A DNA stretch of 64,000 nt from Sarcocystis neurona (Eukaryota; Apicomplexa; Conoidasida; Eucoccidiorida; Sarcocystidae): NCBI GenBank assembly GCA_000727475.1, contig KL647292.1:3242721-3306720 (forward strand), in the 5' to 3' direction. The notes beneath the pieces were generated by a model. That model saw nothing but the letters and a program-made list of their open reading frames with translations. It made no database searches and was not told the DNA's origin. Positions 46,919 through 58,438 of this stretch are shown piece after piece; within the stretch, counting starts at the first letter, position 1; each line of letters opens with the position of its first letter. The position numbers were made by a program, and so were the translations under genes.

Positions 46919-47953
46919 ACACGGACGTATCTTTTAAGGCGTAGGATGCTTTCAATTTCTTGGCTGACTGCAGCAACATAGGGAAATGGCGGACGCCTGG
47001 GCCACTGAGGTGGAGAACATAGCCGGTATTGTTTTAACCTGTGGGTTGTTTTGGATGCAGCAAGTATCCACGGATTTATCGATCTCGAACGAGTGCCCCT
47101 CAGCAAACCTCCTTGGGTAAGCTGCTTGAAGCGCTCCAACCAGTGGTGGTGGAGGGCCCTGTGAATCCGCCTTGGCGCTGGGACGAAGGCAGCCAGGAAA
47201 GTCCTACACATATGCTAGGGGCTTCAAATTCTGATGTACACTGCTGCATGAGGCTGAAAGCAGATGTGCAGCGCGCACATAGTTTTTCCAAGCAATGAGA
47301 CGAAGGAGAAAGAGACACCAGGACTCAAAAAAAGAGACGACAACTTTCTTGCTTCAACTGGAACTTTACCAAGTAGAGCGTTGTCAACTGGGACCTAAAA
47401 AGAGGATGTGGCTTAGATATACAGAGGGAAAGGGAGCAGCTGCACAGGGTTACAAAAGGATAAGCCGCTGCTGACCTATTTTTTTTTATAGACCTGCTGA
47501 GGACGCGGGAGATTAGGTTGCCGATTGTGGAACGGGAGTGCTTCGGGCACTTTACCGGCTCAAACTCGCATAGGAAGCACCAATAGTTATAGGTATGTGC
47601 CACGCTTGCCCCAGGCCAACAAGGTGCTTTTGCCTCGAAAAGATACCAGCGTTGAGACAGAACAGGAAGTGGGGGGAGAGCGTCACTGTGGCGCAGGCTG
47701 CTTGCGTGAACTGGTAACAGATGATACCGTGGGCCTGCGGGGAGAGTGCGGCTTCTCGTAGAACTTTGCAGTTAGCGTAAAAAACGACTAACGTTCTGCC
47801 TCGAAGGTTGTGCACGATACTCAGGGATGATGGGGGCCGCTGCTGAACCACGACTTCATTTGATGCGGAAATAAGCCGGGATACAAGTCTATCGATGCGA
47901 AGGAGCGAGCTGATTGAGAGAACTGATGATAGGCATTATCAGGAGCAGCGTAG
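46919..47953. other. no supported gene
   Basis: Interval between copies 1 and 2 with short frames only. No part could be matched to the region before copy 3. Confidence 0.4.
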
Positions 47954-48307
47954 GTGTGCGAGAAGACGTTTGTGAGTCTGCCTTCATCTTTTTGCACACC
48001 ATCGTACAAGCGGCGGGCTGTTAGACACGTAAAGCGTGCAGGAGGCACGGGGATGTTCGTCAAGTGGGGAGGGGGTGACTTGCAGAGAACTTGTTCACAT
48101 GGCGTCGCAACAGACAGATTTCACATGTCGGTGCAAGCCGGCTTTGTGCTCGAGAAAACTGTGCTTCGTTGGAACTCGGGTGGGTTCTTGAGGTTCGTTC
48201 TACAGGAACCGTGTAATTCAAAAAAGGTGCGGAGTGTGGCAAAAGCTTGCCGTTGGCTGAAGAATTGCGATGGGGCTACTATTAGTGGCCACCAATATAG
48301 GCAGTAA
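47954..48307 (+). CDS. copy 2, module A1 of the 43-63 kb family
   Basis: Open from a TAG at 47951-47953 to TAA at 48305-48307. The first ATG is 48053. The core reads GGGDLQRTCSHGVATDRF, then HMSVQAGFVLEKTVLRW, KKVRSVAKACRWLKNCD and ISGHQY. Copy 3 has the same core in frame but with two internal stops. The frame ends inside ggcagtaagag, where a consensus donor GTAAGAG starts at 48304. The same donor is preserved in copy 3 (59333), so the exon probably ends just before the apparent stop. Function unknown. Confidence 0.4.
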   Translation: MCEKTFVSLPSSFCTPSYKRRAVRHVKRAGGTGMFVKWGGGDLQRTCSHGVATDRFHMSVQAGFVLEKTVLRWNSGGFLRFVLQEPCNSKKVRSVAKACRWLKNCDGATISGHQYRQ

Positions 48308-48409
48308 GAGTTGTAGAATTGGTGGACGAGAAGGGAACGTGTGGAGAAATTGTTTTAGGCGGCTGCCGTATGGCGGTGAAAGTGTGATCTGGACCCTAAA
48401 GAAATTGTT

Positions 48410-48778
48410 GTGAATAGCGGGCTAGACTGGTGGTACAAGCGCGCATCAAGAAGCAGACTGTTCTGCATCACGCCAACCTGGAATTACCCCTTCCCGACGT
48501 TTGCGTACTTCGATTTAGTGTTGCGTGATAAAGCTGTTGGGCGCAGGCCGCGCAGTGCGTCTGTTTGCGAAGGGGAACTTCTTTGTGTCAGCCGGCCGGA
48601 GTGTGCGTAACTTTAGCAGCACCGCGTTTTACGGTGCTGCATATTAGCTTAGCCGTGGACACCTTGCAAGCTCGTACCTCGCGGTGAGGTTTTGTGTGGC
48701 TCAGGCGGTGGTGAGCATTGCAAGAAGCAGACGAATGTTGATCTTGTGCGAGATAGTTGTGGAGTCTATCCCGCATAG
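48410..48778 (+). pseudogene. copy 2, module A2 of the 43-63 kb family (three in-frame stops)
   Basis: The first part is open to TAA at 48608-48610 and reads RASRSRLFCI, then FDLVLRDKAVGRRPRSA and CEGELLCVS. Copy 3 has CASKSRMFCI, then FDLLLQDKGVGHKGRVA and FEKEAFLCLS. After the stop the same frame resumes at 48656 with WTPCKLVPRGEV, GSGGGEHCKK and GVYPA, ending at TAG 48776-48778. Between the two parts are three stops and a net deletion of about 36 bases relative to copy 3. A 9-bp GC-rich hairpin occupies 48616-48640. Conserved on the far side of the break, so decay looks recent, or an intron covers the gap. Confidence 0.5.
48616..48640. repeat. perfect 9-bp stem hairpin
   Basis: gcagcaccg and cggtgctgc pair around a 7-base loop. 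The counterpart in copy 3 (about 59653-59677) does not form it, so it arose or was lost after duplication. No terminator role is claimed in a eukaryote. Confidence 0.7.
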
Positions 48779-49863
48779 GGTTGCTGCGTGCCACAGGATT
48801 TTCTGCCTCGTTATGAGGCACGCTTCTGTTAGATATAGGAGGAGTTTTGTGCGTGAATGCATTCTGCTTGGAGAACAAAGGAGACAAAGCTACGCACAAG
48901 CAACGCGTGATGAGAAACCAGGTGGTGCAAGGTGACTCCCCGTAGCTAAATCACAACAGCAGCAGAGGGCCGCTGAGCAGAGATACTGGAAGCGAGCGGG
49001 AGAAACGCACTTGCAGGCGAACTCTCTGGTATTTCGTGACAGCTGCGCTATCTCCACAGCAGGTTGTTGCCTTTCTTGTAGGCTGCGCTGCCCAGCTCTG
49101 CTCTCCGCCTGAGTACTAAAAACGTTATTTTATACATAGTTCAAAGCGGCGTAACTAGGCGTTTTTGCGCTTGTGCACTTCTGGGGAGGAAACGACCCCA
49201 GTGGTTGATAGTAAATGCTAAACGCTCTAGCAGCGTGGCGTAGGCCTTGTCGTGGAAGTCGTTGTTCCTCATTTGGCAGGTTTGAACCGGACCGAGCAAG
49301 GACTACCAAAATCATGATGAAGTAACAAATACGTGGACCTGGCGTCTAGGCCAGTTGAGGTGTATGCATGCCAGCAGTAACGTGAGGGTTACGTGCTCAT
49401 AGATTTAATCAGATTAAGGAACCTCGGAAGCAACAAGGAAGAAGACACTGTTGTTTCAGCCGGAGCCCATCTTGCGGTCCAACCGTGTACAAGTACAAAG
49501 TGTTGCATCTGCGCACCCGTAGGCAGATCCTACATCTTCTCGCTGTCCGTAGACGGGCTCGGTAATAAAAAGTCTTAAATTCCGGTTCACACGCTTTGGT
49601 GTGTTATCGGGTCCACTTGGCACGCCTGAGCACGTTGTAACAGGCCTCTTTGCGTCTAAGCTGTGCCACCAAGACATAGAGGATGTCAAAAGTGTAGGTT
49701 GATGGGCAGCACTGCTAATGCATTGAGGCCCTTTCCGCCCACTCGTATCGCTTGATCCAGCAGTCTAGAGAGCACCCCCAACGGAGGTTCTAAAAAGTGA
49801 AGTCGAAATCGAGTAGACTCACGCTGCAGGCAAGAGCCATATCTGTCGGTCTTTTGCAACAAC
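48779..49863. other. family sequence without open frame, then spacer
   Basis: From 48779 to about 49100, DNA similarity to copy 3 continues (gtgaatgcattctgcttggag versus gtgaatgcatttttcttggag) but no frame is open in both. 49100-49860 holds nothing that I can support. Confidence 0.45.
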
Positions 49864-50286
49864 ATGACGGTGACCGGGACATGGGCGATGGACGGCGGTG
49901 ACATGCTTAGTGCTACTCTTCATATTTCATTAGGAACACGGGCGCCGAACGGCGGAAAGGTGTCAAGGGATCAACTGTGGGAGGTTGAGCTAAACCCCTC
50001 TGCCTACGACCCGGCAAATTCTGTTGCAGAAAGGGGAGAGATATGCATGAAGATGATGCTGGGAAGAGGTCTCAAAATAACTACAAATGGGCGGGGAGAT
50101 TGTGACCCGGCGTTTCTGCAAAAGAGTCCTTCTGGATGTCCCTGGGTGAAATTACGTGGCTGGACAAAGGTGTACGGGTGTAAAGTTCAGAGGGTCAGCG
50201 TGGATAGCCACCGCATTGCAGGGACAGGAAAGCTGTCAGCTGTGATCCGGAAACAGGAGCCAGACTGGGACAAAGGCGCATCTTAA
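49864..50286 (+). CDS. copy 2, module B of the 43-63 kb family (best preserved B)
   Basis: ATG to TAA, 140 codons, the only uninterrupted module B. In order it reads TWAMDGGDMLSATLHISLG, a core DQLWEVELNPSAYDPANSVA, LGRGLKITTNGRGDC, CPWVKLRGWTKVYGCKV and an end SAVIRKQEPDWDKGA. Copies 1 and 3 align with it along the whole length but stop early. The frame is already open before the ATG from about 49801, and ctgcag at 49826-49831 could be a splice acceptor, so the start is uncertain. No signal peptide or membrane segment. Trp/Gly/Cys pattern does not match a family I know. Confidence 0.45.
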   Translation: MTVTGTWAMDGGDMLSATLHISLGTRAPNGGKVSRDQLWEVELNPSAYDPANSVAERGEICMKMMLGRGLKITTNGRGDCDPAFLQKSPSGCPWVKLRGWTKVYGCKVQRVSVDSHRIAGTGKLSAVIRKQEPDWDKGAS

Positions 50287-50785
50287 TAGCAGCAGAACAG
50301 AAATGGAGGGCTTGCGTCAAGTACGGAATGCGTGTATAACCGTTTGTTCCGCGTATCCGCTTCTTGTCACTGCAGATCCGCGGCAGCGAGTGTAGCTCTC
50401 CACTATTTTGCCTCCAGTGACACCTGGGAAGGTGTTATCTATCTCCTTGAGATCCGCCCTGCAAGTTGGATCGCAACAGTATTGAGATTATGATTGAAAG
50501 TGGTCGTCGTTGGCCCAGGGGGGTGTACAAGGAAATCCTGGGGTATACGATCCAACGTAGATAGATGAAACTCTACAGAAGTCGCCTCTGCGTCCGTCGG
50601 CAAGTCACAACAAAGGCCTGACTAGTAATTTGAGCAAAACACCCAGTGTCACTTCGCGTTCCCTGTTACTTGAAATTCTTATCCGAAAGGGTATCTTGCG
50701 ACGAGCCCGGATGAGATCGAAGGGCTTCCTGCTCTTACGCTTCTGCGTGTACATTTTCCATTGTAAGAATATAAGGAATCACTGA
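50287..50785. other. no supported gene
   Basis: Spacer between modules B and C of copy 2. Confidence 0.4.
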
Positions 50786-50881
50786 AAGCGTCCCTCCCTC
50801 CCAGACGTTCCGTTTGCTGCCTATCCACTGGCAGGACAAGGGCCAGTGAAACCGCCACAAGAGTGCGCTGTTGGATGCTGA
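50786..50881 (+). pseudogene. copy 2, module C remnant
   Basis: A 31-codon open stretch reads DVPFAAYPLAGQGPVKPPQE. DNA around cgtttgctgcctatccactggc aligns with module C of copies 1 and 3 (about cgtttcctgcccgtccactggc). The frame ends at TGA soon after and lacks the acceptor-like tract of the other copies. Weak but positionally consistent, about 0.9 kb after module B. Confidence 0.3.
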
Positions 50882-52808
50882 CGTGGACCTCTGCGCCCAA
50901 CCGATTTGTTGTACGAGAACTGCTGTGACTGAACGGTGGAATTTGGCAGCACGAGGTAAAGAGCAATAATATCGACCATAGACTGGTCCTGACAGTCACA
51001 GACATGAAGTCGGCTTGTACGCTCCCCTGCGTCAGGATGGTCGCTCTCTGTGGCAGTGCGCTTGAGTGTTCAAATCTGGGGTGCAAACGAGGCATCCCTG
51101 GATACTGTTTGGACCCCACGCACTGCCAATAACAACCGCTTTGTAGAATCCGATACCAGCCGCGTTTTCGTGTGGTCACGCGTGCGTGCTTGGTGAAAGG
51201 ATGTAACCCTGGGGACCCGCGGCAGGGGACTGCGTGTTAAGATGACAAGCAAATTTCAGACGGCATGCTCTTGTAGGCGTAGAAATACCTGTAGTGGAAG
51301 CTTAACAGTTGGTGCGTGAGGCGTAGTTGCCTGTGTGCCTGTAGCCGAACGTCTTGCAGACGGGTGAAAGACTGCGTGATGGCAGCCTTACCGAGAGCGA
51401 CAGCACGTGTGCAACAAGTTGTGTGACGGCCTGGGTGTTTTAGATTTCAAAGGTCGGTCCTGTGATTGACGTCAGATGTCAAAGTGAATGAATATTTGAG
51501 TTTCTGCTCTCTATATCGCAAGGAGTCACACACCACAAGACAACCTTCTCCTGGCTCTGCTCCCCAGTCGGAGGACTGTGTCAGGTGTGAAGGGTTCCGC
51601 GTTGATTTGGTAATTTATGGACAACGAATGACTTGCGCATCAAGTGCTGTCTTTCAACCCATCTCACGGAACGTCTCCAAGACACGGTCTTGTTATAGAC
51701 CACGTAGTTCCTTATTCATGGTATATATGGCTGAGAATGGCGGGAAGCGTGGTGGAGGTGATCTTGTGGCGTTGCATGCGTGTACGGGCCTCATTTGACT
51801 TTGCTTCTCCACATTGTTGTAGACACACAGCTGCAACATACGAATGGGTCTGCAGACTGGGCGCTGCAGGGCGATACGCAAACTGGGGAGCGCGCTACAG
51901 TACCGTTTGTAGCAAGACACCGGTTGACCGGGATCCTTCAGTCCCGTAGACACATTGTCCTCTTCCTGCAGGACGCACGGGCGAACCCTCTTCTCAGGGA
52001 ACTAGCTTGGAAGCATTTCTTCTCGAATGCCTGCTATGTTCTTGCTACTTGTCCCTTCCTGCCGCTGCAGCCTTTGCTGAGCTGACAAAATGGAGGAGCT
52101 CAGTATTTGAAGGGGGCCGCCGACGCTGTTCTGTTGCAAGAGAGAAGGGCGCAGACTCCTATAGTAGGGTTCCCTCTTCCTGGCGTGCGTACGCTCAAAG
52201 CAGATTTTGGACGTTCACGTTGGAGTATTCTGGACGTCTTACACCGCAGAGCTGCACCGTGAAAAACGTTATAAATGTGTAGACTTGGAGGGCAATGGCG
52301 GTGGCATAGGCAACTGGCTGGAAGGAGAGCACCAGCCGTGGCAGCTACATCACAAGCTCTAAGTGGATGTTGTTCTCACGAAGGTCACGCTTGGTAGTGG
52401 CTGTTATGGCATGCTTGTTGCTCTCCGGCAGAGTGGGCCCAGCGGCTCTCGACTTCGATGCGCAGGTGAGTGCTGAACTTGAAAAAACCGGTCGATGCCA
52501 AGCTGCACGAATAGGAACTCGCAGGTGACGGGCGCTGGGAATGTGGCAGCGTTGTCCGATTGTGACATGAGTTTTGACCGCAGATAGTAAGACAATCGGA
52601 AGACTTTATACATTATCCTAATCTCCCCATTGTGGACGGACTGAAAAGAAGCCACACGCAACAAGGTAGTCCACCAAGTAAAAGTAAAACTTTTGTTTTT
52701 AGAGGATGTGTTTGCGATCTACAGGTTGGTTTTTATACACGCTGAAGGCGTACACATACCCGATTTTGTAATGACAGAACGCACTTCGCCACCTCTTACC
52801 CTCTTAGT
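50882..52808. other. no supported gene
   Basis: The place expected for module D of copy 2 (about 51.45 kb) shows only caaagg and tgtgattga in common with D, which is not enough to claim. Other frames are short. Confidence 0.4.
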
Positions 52809-53201
52809 ATGTTTTACACAGTTAGGGAACAGACTACTGAATATCTGAATTTTTGTTCTTGCGGTGGTTCAGAACCCGAACAGAAGCCGGACTATGCCGA
52901 AAACTGCTGGGTGCCACGCTGCCTGCAGACTAAATTGGATTTCTTGCTGTCTGAAAAGACAGCAACAAGAAACGTACGGTCTCTTCGGAGAAATTCGATG
53001 GCAGAAACGGCTCAGGTGACCATTGATACGCCAGCAGGGCATGAATTATTAATCGAAAATTCCGTTGGTGCTGAAGAGTGTCGCAACTTTGACGGACTGC
53101 AGCCCAAGAAGGACGCACGTTTCCTCTTTGGAGAAAGTCGTCGAAAGAGAAGGGAGAGAGGAATGCAAGCTGAAGCATGCTCTTGTCTGGGGGGAGAATG
53201 A
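52809..53201 (+). CDS. unrecognised 130-codon open frame
   Basis: ATG at 52809 to TGA. The middle reads MAETAQVTIDTPAGHELLIE, then SVGAEECRNFDGLQPKKDAR. The end is basic (ESRRKRRERG) and then Cys-rich. It looks protein-like but matches nothing I recognise, and no paralogue was found in the window. It lies on the same strand as, and between, copies 2 and 3, so it could be an upstream exon of copy 3. Length alone does not separate it from chance. Confidence 0.22.
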   Translation: MFYTVREQTTEYLNFCSCGGSEPEQKPDYAENCWVPRCLQTKLDFLLSEKTATRNVRSLRRNSMAETAQVTIDTPAGHELLIENSVGAEECRNFDGLQPKKDARFLFGESRRKRRERGMQAEACSCLGGE

Positions 53202-53842
53202 TCCTGTACGAAAGGTTTTATCGTAGTTTCCCGCAGACGGCAGAAGCGCGGGGTAGGCGCACGTGAGTGTAGAACTGAGCGGTGGAGAGAGCGTGCACCT
53301 AGCAGATGCAGCAATCTCGGTTTTAGGGTTTATTGCGTGGACAAAGACGTGACGCAGAGTGCTACATAAGAGACACTAACAAGACAGAGTAGGGGGCGCG
53401 CGTGTAGTGTTAAAAAATTACGTCATCAAAAAAGAAATTGTGTGTGCTCCTAAGAAACTGACTGCTTAAATGCTTTGCGTCCGGAAAAAGGGCGTGAAGC
53501 GAGAAGGTGCACAGTGGGGATTAGGAACTGCCCTTGTGCGTACTATACGTCGCCCTCAAAACAGCGTGTAAGGGCTATCGGGAGACATGAAGAAGGCACC
53601 CCGTCAGTGGGGTCAGCGGTATACACCCGATCAAAAGTGTGTTGGCGATGCTTCCAGTGTTGCTGGTCTTGCATCCGAACGGACACAACCGCTGCACCCG
53701 CGCACGTTGACAGTCAAAGTGTCCTTGACACTAGGTAGATGCTTCTGAAGAAGAAACCTGAACACGCAGTTGTAACCAGTGCACGGATAATCACAGTCAC
53801 ACTGCACAACATCAGTCCCTCTTTCTTCGGAAATGTTTCCTC
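53202..53842. other. no supported gene
   Basis: Short frames only. A single telomere-like phrase ttttagggttta occurs near 53313 and is too short to mean anything. Confidence 0.45.
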
Positions 53843-54388
53843 TTGTTAGGGCTCATTGTAACACTTCTGACTGCACGCGGAACCACCGACGTGTGTTCAG
53901 CAGAAGGAAGATACCGGAGAGAGATGCAGATACACGGGCGCAGAGGCGGGAACCGTTTTCGTGTGATGGCTTACTCCAGAAGCAACAGTGGTGAGGAGTT
54001 CACAACCCCAGTACACTGGAGTAGTTATGCCACCTCCCATCTTCAGCGTACTGTGCGCTTTCAGCTGCAGCAGTGAGCCACTGAGAAACGTGCTGTAGTG
54101 TGGTGCATTCACCGAGTGGCTAGAACAATTCGTTTTTGAGGAGACATAACTTTTTTTCACGTGAAAGGATACACAACAGAGAACCGACTGGCAGAAATGG
54201 AGGTCACCGAGTGCACAGCAAGGAATTTAATGCGTACAACCCGGCGTGATCAGACGGCGGCCAACGGGCTGCTTCCCTGTGTCCCTGAAGGTTACTTCAC
54301 AATCCCAGTATATGCATCTGTGAGGGGAACAAAACCCGTTCTGCAGCCTTTGGTAATGAAAGTGTTGAATAAAGGGCACTTGATTTGA
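53843..54388 (+). CDS. two related exon-like frames (FT-x-PV modules)
   Basis: Frame 53843-54076 contains GEEFTTPVHWSSYATSHLQR, and frame 54161-54388 contains EGYFTIPVYASVRGTKPVLQ. The two share FT-x-PV, S, T, LQ and a following V-rich end. Upstream parts (REMQIHGRR, AEMEVTECT) also align loosely. They are about 292 bases apart. Neither starts with ATG (TTG and GTG). Possibly a duplicated exon. Similarity is about 10 of 25 residues in the core, so it needs a proper alignment. Confidence 0.2.
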
Positions 54389-55162
54389 TGATTTGCAGGG
54401 AGAACCACCCGGAATACATCTGCTGGCTGCAAAATGAGTACCATCCATCCTGCTTGCTTGTACGAGTTGCAGTAGTGACGACTCCATTCCTTGTGAGTTC
54501 GGCTGACGACATGTTTGTCTTGACGCCACAGCATTAGACACAGACACGCTTTTTGGTGGACAGGTTTCCACGTTTTGTGTCCCTCTCTCCTGTGAGGTTG
54601 GCAGCCTTGAGGAAACATCTTGAGCATCAAGCATACGTGAGCGCTTCGTTGTCCAGACTTGCTAGAACTGCCACTGCGCAGTCTGAGCTGTTACGAGGAG
54701 CGATCTTGACATGGATATGCGAGACACCTAAGTGTCGGTTGATTTCAGTACCACTACGGGTAGGCTGCTCAAAAAACACGGGTGCTCATGAATTTCTCCT
54801 CTGCTGTCCACCACTAAGTGAGTTGCCGACGGTGGACGTCTTGGTTGGAGTGTAGTCACATGATTTCGTGAACGCGCGTGGATACCAGCTTTGCGTAAGC
54901 AATCACGACAACTCGGATGCTGTGTTTACGTGCCACCGCTTTGTAGGGATTGGTGAGAAGAAATAACGTTGAGCAGAGGTCAACTGTGGCAGTCAAACGC
55001 ATGGTCTGCCTGTGCAGACGCCTTGCGATGAGTCGGTCATCCTGGATGGCCTTTTTTTTCGTCTGTATTCTCAAACGGCTGGATCGTGGCTTTCGTGATC
55101 TTATTCGCCACCTATTATACCACAGTTTGTCACGGATGAGCTTGGAGTGAACGAATAAAAGG
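54389..55162. other. no supported gene
   Basis: Short frames on both strands. Nothing is recognisable. Confidence 0.45.
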
Positions 55163-55663
55163 ATGGACATTTTCAGCAGGGTGAAACGCTCCTTCGACAG
55201 GGTGCAGAAGAACCGAGGGAACCGTATGTCATCTGTTAAGGATGCTCCATCGTGTCTTTCGGTTAGAGTTTCTGTGCGCCTGCAATGTTATAAGTGGAGG
55301 GGTGAGACTGGGAGCGTTCTCGGTTCACTTTTCGACGTTCGATCACGCGAAGTGTCGGGGGTGGTGGTTCAAAGAGGTTGCGAACGCGCAGGAGGTGTTA
55401 GCACAGGTGCTTCCCTGTGGCTAAGGCGGACGAAACAGACAATGACCCCGCTCCGGGATAGGTGTTTTTCAATCTCAGGGCAGACAGTCTTGTCGTGTAC
55501 TGCCCCTATTCTGCGGTCGAGCTTGAGATGGCAGTCGGACCGTCAGGAAGGACGAACTACATATTTTTACCTTTACGAGGAGTCACACCCTCAAATCGAT
55601 GCAAGTGAAGTCCCGCAGTTCGCCGTTTGCAAGGAAGCTGTATTCTCTGCAAAACTACGATAG
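55163..55663 (+). CDS. unrecognised 166-codon open frame
   Basis: ATG at 55163 to TAG, the longest ATG frame on the + strand outside low-complexity DNA. The N-terminus is basic (MDIFSRVKRSFDRVQKNRG). The middle is Arg/Gly/Val-rich, and the end is acidic and aromatic (YFYLYEESHPQIDASEVPQF). No signal peptide, membrane segment or known motif. About one ATG frame of this length is expected by chance in the window. It lies 3.8 kb before copy 3 on the same strand. Confidence 0.25.
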   Translation: MDIFSRVKRSFDRVQKNRGNRMSSVKDAPSCLSVRVSVRLQCYKWRGETGSVLGSLFDVRSREVSGVVVQRGCERAGGVSTGASLWLRRTKQTMTPLRDRCFSISGQTVLSCTAPILRSSLRWQSDRQEGRTTYFYLYEESHPQIDASEVPQFAVCKEAVFSAKLR

Positions 55664-55769
55664 CGGGGAAGAAAAAAAAAGCGCTCAAACGCCCCACTTC
55701 AACTGCGTGGTGTGTGTCGGAAAACGGTTGGCAGTATAGGCAAACGTGAACACAGGGAATGCATTGTAA

Positions 55770-55985
55770 CGCGCGGAGCCTGTACAGTACAACCTGCTCT
55801 TAGCAGTGTTCAACGAAAATCTTTCGGAATTGACGGGAGCATGGGACGCCAATGAAGAAGAGTGCGAAAACCTGTTCGCTACAACGTGCTCTAAATTCAT
55901 GCTGCTAGTGGTCGACGGATTTTTTTCGGAAGGGACGGAAGCATGGGACGCCATTGGAGAAGAGTCAGTGATGGACAAATGCTAG
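55770..55985 (+). CDS. acidic open frame with a 34-residue duplicated unit
   Basis: Open from a TAA at 55767-55769 to TAG at 55983-55985. The two units read LLAVFNENLSELTGAWDANE and MLLVVDGFFSEGTEAWDAIG. The shared core is L-x-V, SE, T and AWDA-x-x-EE. The period is 102 bases, so frame is kept. The minus strand is open too (SSPMASHASVPSEKN and SSSLASHAPVNSERF), as expected for an in-frame repeat, and strand is therefore a choice. I prefer + because of the acidic, Trp-containing consensus. There is no ATG before the repeat. A splice acceptor ctgtacag just upstream is possible. Confidence 0.28.
   Translation, partial: RAEPVQYNLLLAVFNENLSELTGAWDANEEECENLFATTCSKFMLLVVDGFFSEGTEAWDAIGEESVMDKC
55815..55965. 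repeat. direct tandem duplication, period 102 bp
   Basis: ttcggaattgacgggagc at 55823 and ttcggaagggacggaagc at 55925, followed by an almost identical atgggacgcca and agaagagt. Confidence 0.85.
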
Positions 55986-58397
55986 CGGGCGTTCACCACA
56001 GTTTTCCTTGGAGTCACCATCCTGACGGTACACCGTCCACGCAGACTTGTATGCGTGGATCTCATAGTAAATGGCGTGACAGTGTGCAGGTTGGGGAAGA
56101 GCGCTTTCTAACTTCAAACAACTAGTACCGGGCACCTGGAATTCGCAGGTATGGGGCACTAATGCAGGTGTGTGTGAACTGAGAACACCTGTGCCTGAAG
56201 TGCCCACTTCTCTTTGTAGATATTGCCTGGGCAAAAGCAGCATAAACACGAAGGATGCTTTAGCCGTCGCCTGTGTTGAAGGCGACAGAGCAAGTCCGGA
56301 GACTGTAGCTTGTCTTCGTTTTTCACTATTGGCACGGTATTAGTGGCATAAGTCCTACCTCGATGTAATTCCGTGTCTACAACAAAAGAAATTTTGCTGA
56401 CATCTCAATCTCCGCGAGAGAACTGCTTGTGCTGTTGAGGCTTCTGCACTGAGCCACAGCTATTTGATCTAGAGGTTTGGCAAGCAGCAAACGCTGATCC
56501 CAAGCGGAGCTGATAGGAAATCAATCTACATTTGTGCACCAAACAGGATGTGATTTCTTGCGTTTATGTCCTGAAGCGGGGAAGCATGGGATGAGGAGAA
56601 GCAGCGGATATTTAGACAGGTGGTTACCCTACAGAACCTTGTTTTCCAAAGTAGTGACGGGGTACGACTGCATGACGGACGTACGTCTGCACGCTGATCG
56701 CCGCTTATTGCACAATGCACAAACGGGCGACCAGGGCGCGGCACCTGCGCAGGAAAATTCTGTTGAAGCGGATTCATTAATGGTGAGCGCGCCTCCATCT
56801 TCCTCCTTCTGTGATACACGGACTATGTGAAGACTTCAGATGGCACTCGAAGGAAAGGCAGGTCTCTCGTCGTGCTTCTTGATCTGTGCATTAACACGGC
56901 GATACTGTTTCTTGGCTGGAAATAAAACTAGCTTTCATTTAGATGAAATGCGGCTAGAAATTGGTACGGGAGGCACAGGGTTCAGACTGATTTGGCGGCT
57001 TCAATGCCCACCACAGCAGTGACCTGATGCAGCGCTTGATCCGACTAGTTTCGGTGTAAGACATTTGTTTGTTCCTCTACTAAGTCTTCTATTTCGGTGA
57101 CCTGTGGAGGAGGCGAATTTTGTCCTGGGAAGGCAGTACACTGACAGGCGGCCTGATTTATGAAGACAAACAGCAGTTACACCACAAAAATTCCAAACGG
57201 CAACTGTGGGAATTTGAATGCACTAGAGGACGTCAGAGTCAAAGTCTTCAGGTTTTGTGAACTGGCCCCTTGGGCAGAGCTGCCTCGGCACAAACGTGGT
57301 AACAGTAGAAGTTTGCTGGAAGAAAGCAAAGAAGGGGAGTGGCTGAAGAACGGTGGGGGTGGCGCTCGAAATGGCCGCCCTCGATGCAGCACAGTGTTGT
57401 GACGGACCTGCTGATAGGCACTTCTTTTTTTAAGTCGCCGAAGCGTGAACTGCAGGACAACCTTTTCAAGAGTTGGTCGTGACCACGTTTCCGTAGTGTG
57501 TCGAGTGCAACTGTGGGAGGACCACAAACGTGTCAGATTGACTCACTTGGGATCAAACACTGATGACAGATCGTAAGATACATCAGTATGCAAGCGGAGT
57601 TTTCGCTTACTGCTTTTACTCTACAAGAGGGCGGAGAGTATCTCAGGGCATCCGAATGCCAATTCTAGCATTAGGAACTGATTCGCGCACAAAGTCGAGG
57701 CCTACGTATATAGGGTGACTACGATCTGCAGGAGAAACAAGTACCATGTGAAGTACACGAAGAAATGTTGACACGTGCTATATGGCAGAGTGTTGTACAA
57801 TTATTTGAGATTACGGAGTTGTTCTGAGCTTCCACAGGACGAGGTTCGTGGCAGTGGTGTTGGACTACTTGGCAGGATTCAGGAGCTGAACCGCGAGCAA
57901 AGAAGTTCATATACCAAATAAAGACGTGGGAGTGAACGACTGCAAGACTGGCAGCACGAGCTTGAACAAACCATTTTGCTTGCGAATGCACAGTTGTGCA
58001 GACGGAGCTTTGTCCAATCCGGTACGTGGGCAGGGGTGGACGGTGTGTCTCGTGAAGTCGCACTGGCCGATGAGCGGAAAAGGATTTATTAATACGGCGT
58101 GAGAGCACACGTACACGTTTCGTCGTCGTGCCATCCCTATTCGCTCCTGCCGCTTGTTGTGCTCCACGAATGGTTGTGTCCACGTGCTGAAAGATGAGTA
58201 TCCATACAAGGAGTTGCCGAACACCGTGTAGAGAGTGAAAGTCTCACACGGATGGAAGTTTGCCACTGCGCACATAATGTGTGGAGGCGCACCCAGAGTA
58301 TAAGAGCAAGAAACGCATTCCTAAACAAGAGTGGGAAACACGAATACACAGTTCGTGTTCATTTGGAAATGAAGAAAGAATGTCGCGGAGCGAGGGA

Positions 58398-58398
<1 letters not shown>
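55986..58398. other. no firmly supported gene
   Basis: Two short ATG frames on the + strand read like ordinary protein: 56840-57022 (60 codons, contains DEMRLEIGTGGTGF) and 57160-57402 (80 codons, contains ALEDVRVKVFRFCELAPW). The GTG frame 56534-56830 is also open. Any of these could be exons. None has a recognised domain or paralogue here. Confidence 0.35.

Positions 58399-58438
<40 letters not shown>

Noticed and set aside
51440..51490. Possible module D of copy 2
   Set aside because: Only caaagg and tgtgattga are shared with the other D modules, and no frame is conserved.
53308..53325. Telomere-like ttttagggttta
   Set aside because: Only about one and a half units, and no array nearby.
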